Shown here in pieces: positions 1 to 5,327 of a DNA stretch of 5,327 nucleotides. The stretch spans positions 1 to 5,327 of the forward strand of contig CALGOK010000146.1 in the NCBI GenBank assembly GCA_937961295.1, written 5' to 3'. Position numbers and translations under genes: made by a program. Numbering within the stretch: position 1 is the first letter of the stretch; each line of letters starts with the position of its first letter. This DNA comes from an uncultured Gemmatimonadota bacterium. GTDB lineage: Bacteria; Gemmatimonadota; Gemmatimonadetes; Gemmatimonadales; GWC2-71-9. A model generated the notes under the pieces. It saw only the letters and a program-made list of their open reading frames with translations. It was not told the origin of the DNA and searched no databases.

Positions 1-48
1 CTCGCCAACCTGGTGCGCGCGACGCTCGACCGTCCGGCAGCGGGGTAG
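1..48 (+). CDS. C-terminal end of an unidentified upstream gene (partial)
   Basis: Frame 1 is open from the window edge and ends at a TAG at 46-48, giving the tail LANLVRATLDRPAAG. The codons are rich in G or C at the third position, as in the genes downstream, which supports real coding. Fifteen residues are too few to identify a family. The short helical-looking LVRATLDR stretch would suit many enzymes. The gene lies 46 bases upstream of mqnE but is separated from it by a strong hairpin and a promoter-like box, so it is probably the last gene of a different transcript. Confidence 0.5.
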   Translation, partial: LANLVRATLDRPAAG

Positions 49-51
49 CGG

Positions 52-71
52 GCCGCGGGTCCCCCCGCGGC
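52..71 (+). terminator. GC-rich hairpin between upstream gene and mqnE
   Basis: GCCGCGGG at 52-59 is perfectly complementary to CCCGCGGC at 64-71, making an 8-bp stem with a TCCC loop at 60-63. It begins four bases after the TAG of the upstream gene, where a terminator is expected. No T-run follows, so it is not a canonical intrinsic terminator. It may act as a U-less terminator, as a 3'-end-stabilising structure, or have no function in such GC-rich DNA. Confidence 0.45.
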
Positions 72-82
72 GGCAGCCCGGG

Positions 83-94
83 TAGATTGCAGGG
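83..94 (+). promoter_or_regulatory. Putative -10 box for a leaderless mqnE transcript
   Basis: TAGATT at 83-88 resembles the bacterial -10 hexamer TATAAT and stands out in otherwise GC-rich DNA. It is followed by six bases and then the mqnE ATG. With the usual spacing from a -10 box to the transcription start, the mRNA would begin at or beside the A of the ATG. The AGGG at 91-94 touches the ATG and is too close to serve as a ribosome binding site, which also favours a leaderless start. No -35 element is evident at 16-18 bases upstream, where the hairpin lies. The same arrangement recurs before the gene at 5303. Confidence 0.45.
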
Positions 95-1324
95 ATGCAC
101 CCACCGCCCGATCCTGCCCCGGTGCTTGCCCCGGTGGAGCTGCCGACCGACCGGATCCGCGATCCGGCGCTCCGCCCGATCGCCGAGAAGGTCCTCGCCG
201 GCGAGCGCCTCACCCCCGCGGACGGCGTCGCGCTCTACGGGAGCAGCGACCTGATCGGCCTCGGCACCCTCGCCGACTTCGCCAACCGGCGGCGCAACGG
301 CGATCGGGTGTGGTTCTCCGCCAACCAGCACATCAACCCCACCAACGTCTGCATCCTCCGCAATACCTGCGTGTTCTGTTCGTACGCGCGGATGCCGAAG
401 GAGGAGGGCGCCTACACGCGGACGCTGGAGGAGGTCTTCCACGAGGCCGAGCAGGCCACCGGTTCCCCGACGCGGGAGTTCCACATCGTCGGCGGGCTGC
501 ACCCCAAGCTGCGGCTGTCGTACTACACCGACATGCTCCGCGGCCTCCGGGAGCGCCACCCCGGCGTGCACATCAAGGCGCTCACCGCGGTGGAGATCGC
601 GCACCTGGCCCGGATCGAGAAGGCCCCGGTCCGTGCGGTCCTCGAGGCGCTCCGCGAGGCGGGGCTCACGTCACTTCCGGGCGGAGGTGCCGAGGTGTTC
701 AGCACCGCCGTGCGCGCGACGATCGCGGAGCGCAAGCTCACCGGCGAGGAATGGCTGGCGGTGCACCGGGAAGCACACGCCCTCGGAATTCCCAGCAATT
801 GCACCATGCTCTACGGCCATGTCGAGACGGCGGAGGACCGGATCGCGCACCTCGGCGCCCTGCGCGCCCTGCAGGACGACACCGGCGGATTCCTCACCTA
901 CATCCCGCTCGCGTACCACCCCGCCAACAACGAGCTCGGCGAGGAGCTCGGCCGGGTCGGCAGCGCGACCACGGGTTACGAGGACCTCAAGAACATCGCC
1001 ATCGGCCGGCTCTTCCTCGACAACATCCCCCATGTCAAGACGCACTGGCCGATGGTCACGCCCTTCATGAGCCAGGTGGCGCTGGCGTTCGGGTGCGACG
1101 ATGTCGAGGGGACCGTGGTGTTCGAGCGGATCTACCACGAGGCGGGAGCGACGACCGAGATGGGGATGCCGTATGCCGCGCTGGTGGCGCTGATCCGCGA
1201 TGCGGGGCGCATCCCGATGGAGCGCGATTCCCTCTACCAGCCGGTGCGGACCGACTTCAGCGACCTCGACCTGCCGCGGGGCGGCGAGCTGCGCCGGGCG
1301 CTGCCGGTGGTGCACGCCGCATGA
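95..1324 (+). CDS. mqnE: Aminofutalosine synthase MqnE (radical SAM)
   Basis: This 409-residue protein is a radical SAM enzyme of the MqnE/MqnC/CofH group. MqnE adds the 5'-deoxyadenosyl radical to 3-[(1-carboxyvinyl)oxy]benzoate and decarboxylates it to aminofutalosine, in the cytoplasmic futalosine route to menaquinone. Visible family signatures are the N-terminal DPALRPIAEKVLAGERLTPADGVALY stretch in shortened form (RPIAEKVLAGERL), INPTNVC just before the cluster motif, FHIVGGLHP, and SLPGGGAEVF at about 193-202. The cluster cysteines are C86, C92 and C95, a CX5CX2C spacing instead of the usual CX3CX2C; NT appears to be inserted between the first two cysteines. The start is constrained, since an in-frame TAG lies at 83-85, only nine bases upstream. 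The C-terminus overlaps mqnA by four bases, and MqnA makes its substrate. MqnC is the main alternative identity, but that role is better filled by the gene at 2144. Confidence 0.93.
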   Translation: MHPPPDPAPVLAPVELPTDRIRDPALRPIAEKVLAGERLTPADGVALYGSSDLIGLGTLADFANRRRNGDRVWFSANQHINPTNVCILRNTCVFCSYARMPKEEGAYTRTLEEVFHEAEQATGSPTREFHIVGGLHPKLRLSYYTDMLRGLRERHPGVHIKALTAVEIAHLARIEKAPVRAVLEALREAGLTSLPGGGAEVFSTAVRATIAERKLTGEEWLAVHREAHALGIPSNCTMLYGHVETAEDRIAHLGALRALQDDTGGFLTYIPLAYHPANNELGEELGRVGSATTGYEDLKNIAIGRLFLDNIPHVKTHWPMVTPFMSQVALAFGCDDVEGTVVFERIYHEAGATTEMGMPYAALVALIRDAGRIPMERDSLYQPVRTDFSDLDLPRGGELRRALPVVHAA

Positions 1325-2142
1325 GGCTCGGCCGCATCCCGTGGATCAACGCCGCGCCGGTCTACGCGGCGATCGACCGGGGCATCGTGCCTGCGCCGGA
1401 CACGGTCGTCTCCGCCACCGCCTCGGGACTGAACGACCTGCTCGCCGCGGGCGAGCTCGACCTGAGCGTGGTATCGGCGGTGGAATACGCGCGCAACGCC
1501 GGCGCCTACCACCTGCTGCCCGGGCTCGCGATCAGCTGCGACGGACCGGTGCACTCGGTGGCCCTCTTCTCCCGGCGACCGGCGGAGGAGCTCGATGGGG
1601 CCACGGTGCTGCAGTCAGCCTCGAGTCGCACCTCGGTGCTGCTGCTCGAGCTGCTCTGCCGGCACGCGTGGCGGGTGGCCCCGCGCTTCGCGACGGCGCG
1701 CGCAGAGCCCGCCGACCTCGATGCGCTGTCCGGCCTGCCGCACGACGCGGTGCTGGTGATCGGCGATGCGGCGCTCCACCTGCGGGCCCGCGCCAGCTAT
1801 CCCGCCTGCATCGACCTCGGCGCGGCGTGGCACGCATGGACCGGCCTGCCGTTCGTGTTCGCCGTGTGGGCGGCGCGCCGGGATGCTCCGCACCGCGAGG
1901 CGGAGGCGTGGCACCGCCACCTGCTGGCGTCGCGCGAGTGGGGGGTCGCACACCTCGACCTCCTCGCCGCCGAAGGTGCGGCACGCACCGGGATCGATGG
2001 GGCGACGGTGCGGCACTACCTCGGCGACCTCGACTACGGCCTCGGCGAACGGCACCTCGCCGGCCTCACCGAGTTCTTCGCGCGGCTCGCCCGGGACGGC
2101 GTGGTGCCCCGCGGCGGGCTCAGCTTCCTCACGGCGGCCTGA
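1321..2142 (+). CDS. mqnA: Chorismate dehydratase MqnA
   Basis: This 273-residue protein matches MqnA, which removes water from chorismate to give 3-[(1-carboxyvinyl)oxy]benzoate, the first committed step of the futalosine pathway. The fold is related to periplasmic binding proteins but there is no signal peptide, which fits a cytoplasmic enzyme. Signatures are the N-terminal LGRIPWINAAPVY, SVALFSRRP, the anion-binding-like SSRTS at 101-105, VIGDAAL around D149, and the family block from D165 (DLGAAWHAWTGLPFVFAVW, about 165-183). The length is usual for the family. The ATG sits inside the mqnE stop (ATGA), so the A of the start codon is the last base before the upstream TGA. There is no clear Shine-Dalgarno sequence, so translation probably depends on coupling to mqnE. 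The stop is one base before the mqnC ATG. Confidence 0.93.
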   Translation: MRLGRIPWINAAPVYAAIDRGIVPAPDTVVSATASGLNDLLAAGELDLSVVSAVEYARNAGAYHLLPGLAISCDGPVHSVALFSRRPAEELDGATVLQSASSRTSVLLLELLCRHAWRVAPRFATARAEPADLDALSGLPHDAVLVIGDAALHLRARASYPACIDLGAAWHAWTGLPFVFAVWAARRDAPHREAEAWHRHLLASREWGVAHLDLLAAEGAARTGIDGATVRHYLGDLDYGLGERHLAGLTEFFARLARDGVVPRGGLSFLTAA

Positions 2143-2143
2143 G

Positions 2144-3199
2144 ATGACCATCGACCGGACCAGCGGCGAATTCCGCGACTGGCTCGAGCGCTACGAGAAG
2201 GCGCCGCTGCTCGAGCTCGGCGCCGCGGCCGACGCGGAGCGGTGGCGGCACCATCCCGACCCGGTGGTGAGCTACATCATCGACCGGAACATCAACTACA
2301 CCAACGTCTGCGTCGCCGACTGCGCCTTCTGCGCGTTCTACCGACGGCCGGGCGACGGCGAAGGCTACGTCCTCTCGTTCGAGGAGATCGGCGCCAAGAT
2401 CGACGAGTGCAAGGCGATCGGCGGCGTGCAGATCCTGCTCCAGGGCGGCCACAACCCCTACATCCCGTTCGAGTGGTACCTCGAGCTGATGCGCTACATC
2501 AAGCGGCACCACCCGATCCACATCCACGGGTTCTCGCCGTCCGAGGTGGTGTTCTTCTCGGAGCGGTTCCGGATCCCGATGGCCGAGGTGGTGCGCCAGC
2601 TGCACGAGGCGGGGCTCGACTCGATCCCGGGCGGCGGCGGCGAGATCCTGGTCGACGCGGTGCGCGAGCGGGTGGCCCGCAAGAAGGCGCAGACCGAGGA
2701 GTGGCTCGCGGTCCAGGAGGAGGCGCACCGGCAGGGGATGACCACGTCGGTGACGATGATGTACGGCCTGGGCGAGAGCAACGCCGACCGGATCGAGCAC
2801 CTGCTGCGGATTCGCGAGGTGCAGCAGCGCACCGGCGGCTTCACGGCATTCATCTGCTGGCCGCTGCAGCCCGAGGGCACCGCGATGGCCAGCCGCGTCA
2901 AGACCGACGCCGTGAGCTACCTCCGCACGCTGGCGATCGCCCGGCTGATCCTCGACAACGTCCCCAACCTCCAGTCGAGCTGGGTCACCATGGGGCTCAA
3001 GGTGGGGCAGGTCGCGCTGCGGTTCGGCGCCAACGACTTCGGCTCGCTGATGATGGAGGAGAACGTCGTCTCCGCAGCCGGCACGACGCATCGCGCCACC
3101 ATCGCGGAGATGGAGCGGGCGATCCGGGACGCGGGGTACGCTCCGCAGCGGCGCCGGCAGGACTACTCGCTGATCGACGAGCCCGCGGCGGTGGCGTGA
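2144..3199 (+). CDS. mqnC: Cyclic dehypoxanthinyl futalosine synthase MqnC (radical SAM)
   Basis: This 351-residue radical SAM protein is the MqnC paralogue of the first gene. MqnC abstracts hydrogen from dehypoxanthinyl futalosine and closes the carbocycle to give the cyclic product used by MqnD. The cluster cysteines C56, C60 and C63 form a canonical CX3CX2C within NVCVADCAFCAFYRRP. Further family signatures are ILLQGGHNPYIPFEWY, HIHGFSPSEV, SIPGGGGEIL at about 160-169, and TMMYGLGES. The length is normal for MqnC. The open frame extends far upstream inside mqnA, but homology begins only after the ATG at 2144, which follows the mqnA TGA by one base; that packing supports this start. No Shine-Dalgarno sequence is visible. 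The TGA at 3197-3199 overlaps the GTG start of ispF. Confidence 0.94.
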   Translation: MTIDRTSGEFRDWLERYEKAPLLELGAAADAERWRHHPDPVVSYIIDRNINYTNVCVADCAFCAFYRRPGDGEGYVLSFEEIGAKIDECKAIGGVQILLQGGHNPYIPFEWYLELMRYIKRHHPIHIHGFSPSEVVFFSERFRIPMAEVVRQLHEAGLDSIPGGGGEILVDAVRERVARKKAQTEEWLAVQEEAHRQGMTTSVTMMYGLGESNADRIEHLLRIREVQQRTGGFTAFICWPLQPEGTAMASRVKTDAVSYLRTLAIARLILDNVPNLQSSWVTMGLKVGQVALRFGANDFGSLMMEENVVSAAGTTHRATIAEMERAIRDAGYAPQRRRQDYSLIDEPAAVA

Positions 3200-3684
3200 G
3201 CCGCACGGGGGTGGGCTACGACTCGCACCGCTTCGCCGAGGGCCGCCCGCTGGTCCTCGGCGGCGTCGTCATTCCCCACGCCACCAGCCTCACCGGGCAC
3301 TCCGACGCCGACGCCGTGGCGCATGCGCTCACCGACGCGATCCTCGGCGCCGCCGCGCTCGGCGACATCGGGGCGATGTTCCCCGACACCGAGGCGGCGT
3401 GGAAGGATGCCGACTCGATGGCGCTGCTCGCGACGGCGGTGGCGCGCTGCCGCGACGCGGGCTGGCAACCGGTGCACTGCGACATCGCGGTGATCGCCCA
3501 GGCGCCGCGGCTGGCCCCGCACCTTCCCGCGATGCGCCAGCGGATCGCCGAGGTGCTCGGCGTGGGCGCGGGCGACGTCAGCGTGAAGGGCAAGACCAAC
3601 GAAGGGATGGGGTTCGTCGGCCGGGGGGAGGGCATCGCGGTCATCGCCGTGGCGACCCTGGACCGGCTCGAGTCACGCGGCTGA
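3196..3684 (+). CDS. ispF: 2-C-methyl-D-erythritol 2,4-cyclodiphosphate synthase IspF
   Basis: IspF cyclises CDP-methylerythritol 2-phosphate to MEcPP, releasing CMP, in the MEP route to isopentenyl diphosphate. With a GTG start at 3196 the protein has 162 residues, close to the usual 155-165. The zinc ligands expected from the E. coli enzyme are present as D9 and H11 (in GYDSHRF) and H43 (in HSDADAVAHALTDAILGA). The cytidine-binding end, KTNEGMGFVGRGEG with T134 and E136, is intact. The GTG is chosen because homology begins within four residues of it and it makes a GTGA overlap with the mqnC stop; no ATG lies at a suitable place. IspD, often a neighbour or fusion partner elsewhere, is not in this window. 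Its product feeds the prenyl tail of the menaquinone made by the preceding genes. Confidence 0.95.
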   Translation: MSRTGVGYDSHRFAEGRPLVLGGVVIPHATSLTGHSDADAVAHALTDAILGAAALGDIGAMFPDTEAAWKDADSMALLATAVARCRDAGWQPVHCDIAVIAQAPRLAPHLPAMRQRIAEVLGVGAGDVSVKGKTNEGMGFVGRGEGIAVIAVATLDRLESRG

Positions 3685-3697
3685 GCGCGAGCATCGC

Positions 3698-4330
3698 ATG
3701 ATCGAGGACCTGATCGCCTGGCTCGCCGGGCTGCCGCCCGTGGCGATCTACGGCGTGATCGCGCTGATGGCGATGATCGAGAACGTCTTTCCCCCGTTTC
3801 CCGCCGACACCGCGATCGCGCTTGGCGCGTTCCTCGCCCATCGCGGCGTCACCGATGCGTGGACCGTGTTCCTGGTGACGTGGGTGGCCAACGTGGCCGC
3901 GGCGATGGGGATGTACTTCCTCGCCGCGCGGCACGCCCCCGCGCTGTTCCGGTCGCGCCTCGCGCAGCGGCTCCTGCCGGCCGACGGGATGGCGTTCGTG
4001 CGCCGGGAGTACCAGCGCTTCGGGCTGACCGGACTGTTCCTCGGCCGGTTGCTGCCGGGGTTCCGCGCCGTGGTGGCGCCGTTTGCCGGCCTGATCCACC
4101 TGGGGCCGGTCCGCGCCGGGATCCCGATGGCCCTCGCATCGGCCGTGTGGTACGGCGGGCTGGTGTTCCTGGCCAGCGCGTTCGGGCAGCAGTTCTCGCG
4201 GATCCTCGAGCTGGTCTCGGGGATCAACCGCACCCTCGGCATCATCGCGCTGCTCCTCCTCGCGGCACTGATCGGTTGGATCGTGGTGCGGGTCAGGCGG
4301 CAGCGCCGCCGCGAGCGGGACGAATCGTGA
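3698..4330 (+). CDS. DedA-family integral membrane protein
   Basis: This 210-residue inner-membrane protein belongs to the DedA (SNARE-associated/VTT) family. The N-terminal motif with E28 followed by FPPFPAD (31-37) and the second motif FLGRLLPGFRAVVAPFAGL (114-132; R117, P120, R123, P128) match the two re-entrant, transport-related regions of the family. Hydrophobic segments lie at about 15-31, 38-48, 54-77, 110-132, 138-163 and 180-199. A basic tail (RVRRQRRRER) would face the cytoplasm. Some DedA proteins move undecaprenyl phosphate across the membrane, and others are linked to proton-dependent stress tolerance. Which role applies here cannot be read from sequence, so no symbol is given. 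The gene begins 13 bases after ispF with only a weak GAG upstream, and its stop overlaps the xerD GTG. Confidence 0.88.
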   Translation: MIEDLIAWLAGLPPVAIYGVIALMAMIENVFPPFPADTAIALGAFLAHRGVTDAWTVFLVTWVANVAAAMGMYFLAARHAPALFRSRLAQRLLPADGMAFVRREYQRFGLTGLFLGRLLPGFRAVVAPFAGLIHLGPVRAGIPMALASAVWYGGLVFLASAFGQQFSRILELVSGINRTLGIIALLLLAALIGWIVVRVRRQRRRERDES

Positions 4331-5247
4331 CCACGCCGCCCGATGCCGCGGAGCGGGCCGCCCGGTTCCACCTGCCGGCCTTCCGCGACCACCTCTCGCT
4401 CGAGGCGGGCCATTCCCCGAACACCATCGAGGGATACACGCGCGACCTGCTGCGACTGGTGGACTTCGCCACCTCGCGGGGAATCGACTCGCCGCGCGGG
4501 CTCGACACCGTCACCCTGCGCGATTTCGTGTTCCTGCTCAAGGATCTGGGCATGGCCGGCTCGACGATTCGCCGGTCGCTTTCGGCCATCCGCACCTGGT
4601 TCGCGTTCCTTGCCGCCGAGGGACTGGTCGATCGCGACCCGAGCGACCGGCTGGAGTCGCCGGCCCGGTGGCGTTCGCTGCCCGAGACGCTGAGCGTCGC
4701 GGAGGTGGAGCGCCTGCTCGAGGCGCCGGGACTCGACGATCGGCTGGCGTGGCGCGACCGCGCCCTGCTCGAGCTCGCCTACGGTGCCGGGTTGCGCGTC
4801 TCGGAGCTCTGCGACCTCGGCCTGGCCGATCTGTTTCTCGGCGAGGGTCTGGTGCGCGCATTCGGAAAGGGCCGCAAGGAACGGCTGGTTCCCATCGGGC
4901 GCACCGTGGTGGGTGCCGTGTCGACGTACCTGCACACCCTGCGGCCGGAGCTCGATCGCGGTGAGTCGCGCCAGAAGGTGCTCCTCAATGCGCGTGGCGC
5001 GCCGCTCTCGCGCGTGGGGGCGTGGGGGATCGTCAAGCGCCGGGCCCGCGATGCGGGGATCACCCGCCGGGTCACACCCCACACCCTGCGGCATTCGTTC
5101 GCGACCCACCTCCTCGAGGGTGGCGCCGACCTCCGGGCGGTGCAGGAGATGCTCGGCCATGCCGACCTCTCCACCACCCAGATCTACACGCATGTCGACC
5201 GGGACTATCTCCGCAACGTGCACCGGACCTACCACCCGCGCGGGTGA
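4327..5247 (+). CDS. xerD: Site-specific tyrosine recombinase XerD
   Basis: This 306-residue integrase-family recombinase cuts and rejoins DNA at dif, acting with XerC and FtsK to resolve chromosome dimers. The N-terminal core-binding domain spans about 14-105 (YTRDLLRLVDFA, STIRRSLSAIRTWF). The catalytic domain follows and carries the whole active site: R157 in GAGLRVSELC, K181 in GKGRKERLVP, H252 and R255 in HTLRHSFATHL, H278 in LGHADLSTTQ and the nucleophile Y287 in IYTHV. The ending LRNVHRTYHPRG resembles XerD more than XerC, and the length is that of Xer proteins and not of phage integrases. The GTG start at 4327 makes a GTGA overlap with the dedA stop, and GGGA lies 5-8 bases before it as a possible weak ribosome binding site. 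A XerC or a single-Xer system remains possible. There are no signs of a mobile element around it. Confidence 0.9.
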   Translation: MTTPPDAAERAARFHLPAFRDHLSLEAGHSPNTIEGYTRDLLRLVDFATSRGIDSPRGLDTVTLRDFVFLLKDLGMAGSTIRRSLSAIRTWFAFLAAEGLVDRDPSDRLESPARWRSLPETLSVAEVERLLEAPGLDDRLAWRDRALLELAYGAGLRVSELCDLGLADLFLGEGLVRAFGKGRKERLVPIGRTVVGAVSTYLHTLRPELDRGESRQKVLLNARGAPLSRVGAWGIVKRRARDAGITRRVTPHTLRHSFATHLLEGGADLRAVQEMLGHADLSTTQIYTHVDRDYLRNVHRTYHPRG

Positions 5248-5266
5248 ATGTCGGAGCGCATCCGGC

Positions 5267-5290
5267 GCCGAGGACCGCCGGGTCCGCGGC
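5267..5290 (+). terminator. Imperfect GC hairpin downstream of xerD
   Basis: GGACC at 5272-5276 pairs with GGTCC at 5281-5285 around a GCCG loop. GCCG at 5267-5270 pairs with CGGC at 5287-5290 outside a single A-G mismatch. The structure starts 20 bases after the xerD stop and ends directly against the TATATT box. It lacks a proper T-run. It is plausible as the end of the mqnE-xerD transcript, but GC-rich DNA forms such stems by chance fairly often. Confidence 0.35.
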
Positions 5291-5302
5291 TATATTGGCG
5301 CG
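5291..5302 (+). promoter_or_regulatory. Putative -10 box for a leaderless trpG/pabA-like transcript
   Basis: TATATT at 5291-5296 is a good -10-like hexamer, one of the few AT-only stretches in this region. It is followed by GGCGCG and then an ATG, so the predicted transcription start coincides with the start codon. No Shine-Dalgarno sequence lies in the six intervening bases, and no -35 hexamer is recognisable. The spacing is identical to that of the box at 83-88. Confidence 0.5.
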
Positions 5303-5327
5303 ATGCTGCTGCTGCTCGACAACTACG
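5303..5327 (+). CDS. Start of a TrpG/PabA-type glutamine amidotransferase (partial)
   Basis: The last 25 bases encode MLLLLDNY, cut off by the window end, and the next codon begins with G. This matches the very conserved start of anthranilate synthase component II (TrpG) and aminodeoxychorismate synthase component II (PabA), typically M-[IL]-L-[LI]-[IL]-DNYDSF. Those proteins supply ammonia from glutamine to chorismate-using partners (TrpE or PabB). TrpG and PabA cannot be told apart from eight residues. The ATG is supported by the promoter-like box six bases upstream. Confidence 0.65.

Noticed and set aside
310..1320. A long in-frame N-terminal extension of mqnA running back through mqnE
   Set aside because: Its translation is low-complexity Arg/Gly/Pro/His sequence in another frame of mqnE. 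MqnA homology begins exactly at the ATG at 1321.
2129..3091. A 320-codon open frame on the - strand opposite mqnC
   Set aside because: It mirrors the mqnC reading frame and has no recognisable motifs; mqnC on the + strand carries all expected signatures.
3748..5235. A 495-codon open frame on the - strand opposite dedA and xerD
   Set aside because: It lies exactly antisense to two well-recognised genes. Its composition (Arg/Pro/Gly/His-rich, no family motifs) is typical of a shadow frame in GC-rich DNA, where stops are rare.
4327..5247. A tyrosine recombinase as a sign of a mobile element or integron
   Set aside because: Length, the C-terminal YHPRG ending and position within a housekeeping operon fit chromosomal XerD. 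No att-like repeats, tRNA, cargo genes or change in composition are visible, and neither intergenic space contains a dif-like 28-base site.
5248..5327. An ATG immediately after the xerD stop opening a frame to the window end (MSERIRRRGPPGP...)
   Set aside because: The peptide has no recognisable similarity and overlaps the much better TrpG/PabA-like start at 5303 in another frame; it also runs through both the hairpin and the promoter-like box.

Overview
The window is about 5.3 kb of very GC-rich DNA (roughly 70% by eye) with every recognisable gene on the + strand and almost no non-coding space. It looks like bacterial chromosomal housekeeping DNA. The futalosine route to menaquinone, the MEP isoprenoid route, the GC content and the promoter style are compatible with Gemmatimonadota or another GC-rich futalosine-pathway phylum. 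That taxonomic guess is an impression from protein style and has not been tested by a search.

Layout. Bases 1-48 are the last codons of an unidentified upstream gene. Bases 49-94 hold a perfect 8-bp GC hairpin and then a TAGATT box six bases before the first ATG. A tightly packed run of six genes follows: mqnE (aminofutalosine synthase, 95-1324), mqnA (chorismate dehydratase, 1321-2142), mqnC (cyclic dehypoxanthinyl futalosine synthase, 2144-3199), ispF (MEcPP synthase, 3196-3684), a DedA-family membrane protein (3698-4330) and xerD (tyrosine recombinase, 4327-5247). Three of the five junctions are 4-base stop/start overlaps, one has a single base between stop and start, and the largest gap is 13 bases. 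This points to one translationally coupled operon. After xerD there is a second GC hairpin, a TATATT box again exactly six bases before an ATG, and the first eight codons of a TrpG/PabA-type glutamine amidotransferase cut off by the window end.

How the genes work together. MqnA converts chorismate to 3-[(1-carboxyvinyl)oxy]benzoate. MqnE joins this to a SAM-derived adenosyl radical to give aminofutalosine. After a hydrolase step (MqnB, not in this window), MqnC cyclises dehypoxanthinyl futalosine, and MqnD (also absent here) would finish the naphthoate. IspF makes the cyclic diphosphate intermediate of the MEP pathway, which supplies the prenyl units for the menaquinone tail and for undecaprenyl phosphate. 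DedA proteins have been linked to undecaprenyl-phosphate recycling, so the first five genes can be read as a quinone and isoprenoid-lipid set. XerD is a chromosome-dimer resolution recombinase that seems only to share the transcript.

The points most worth checking are the non-canonical CX5CX2C cluster motif in MqnE, beside a canonical CX3CX2C in its paralogue MqnC, and the two identically spaced TANATT-N6-ATG starts that suggest leaderless transcripts. I saw no new defence, mobile or CRISPR-like system.
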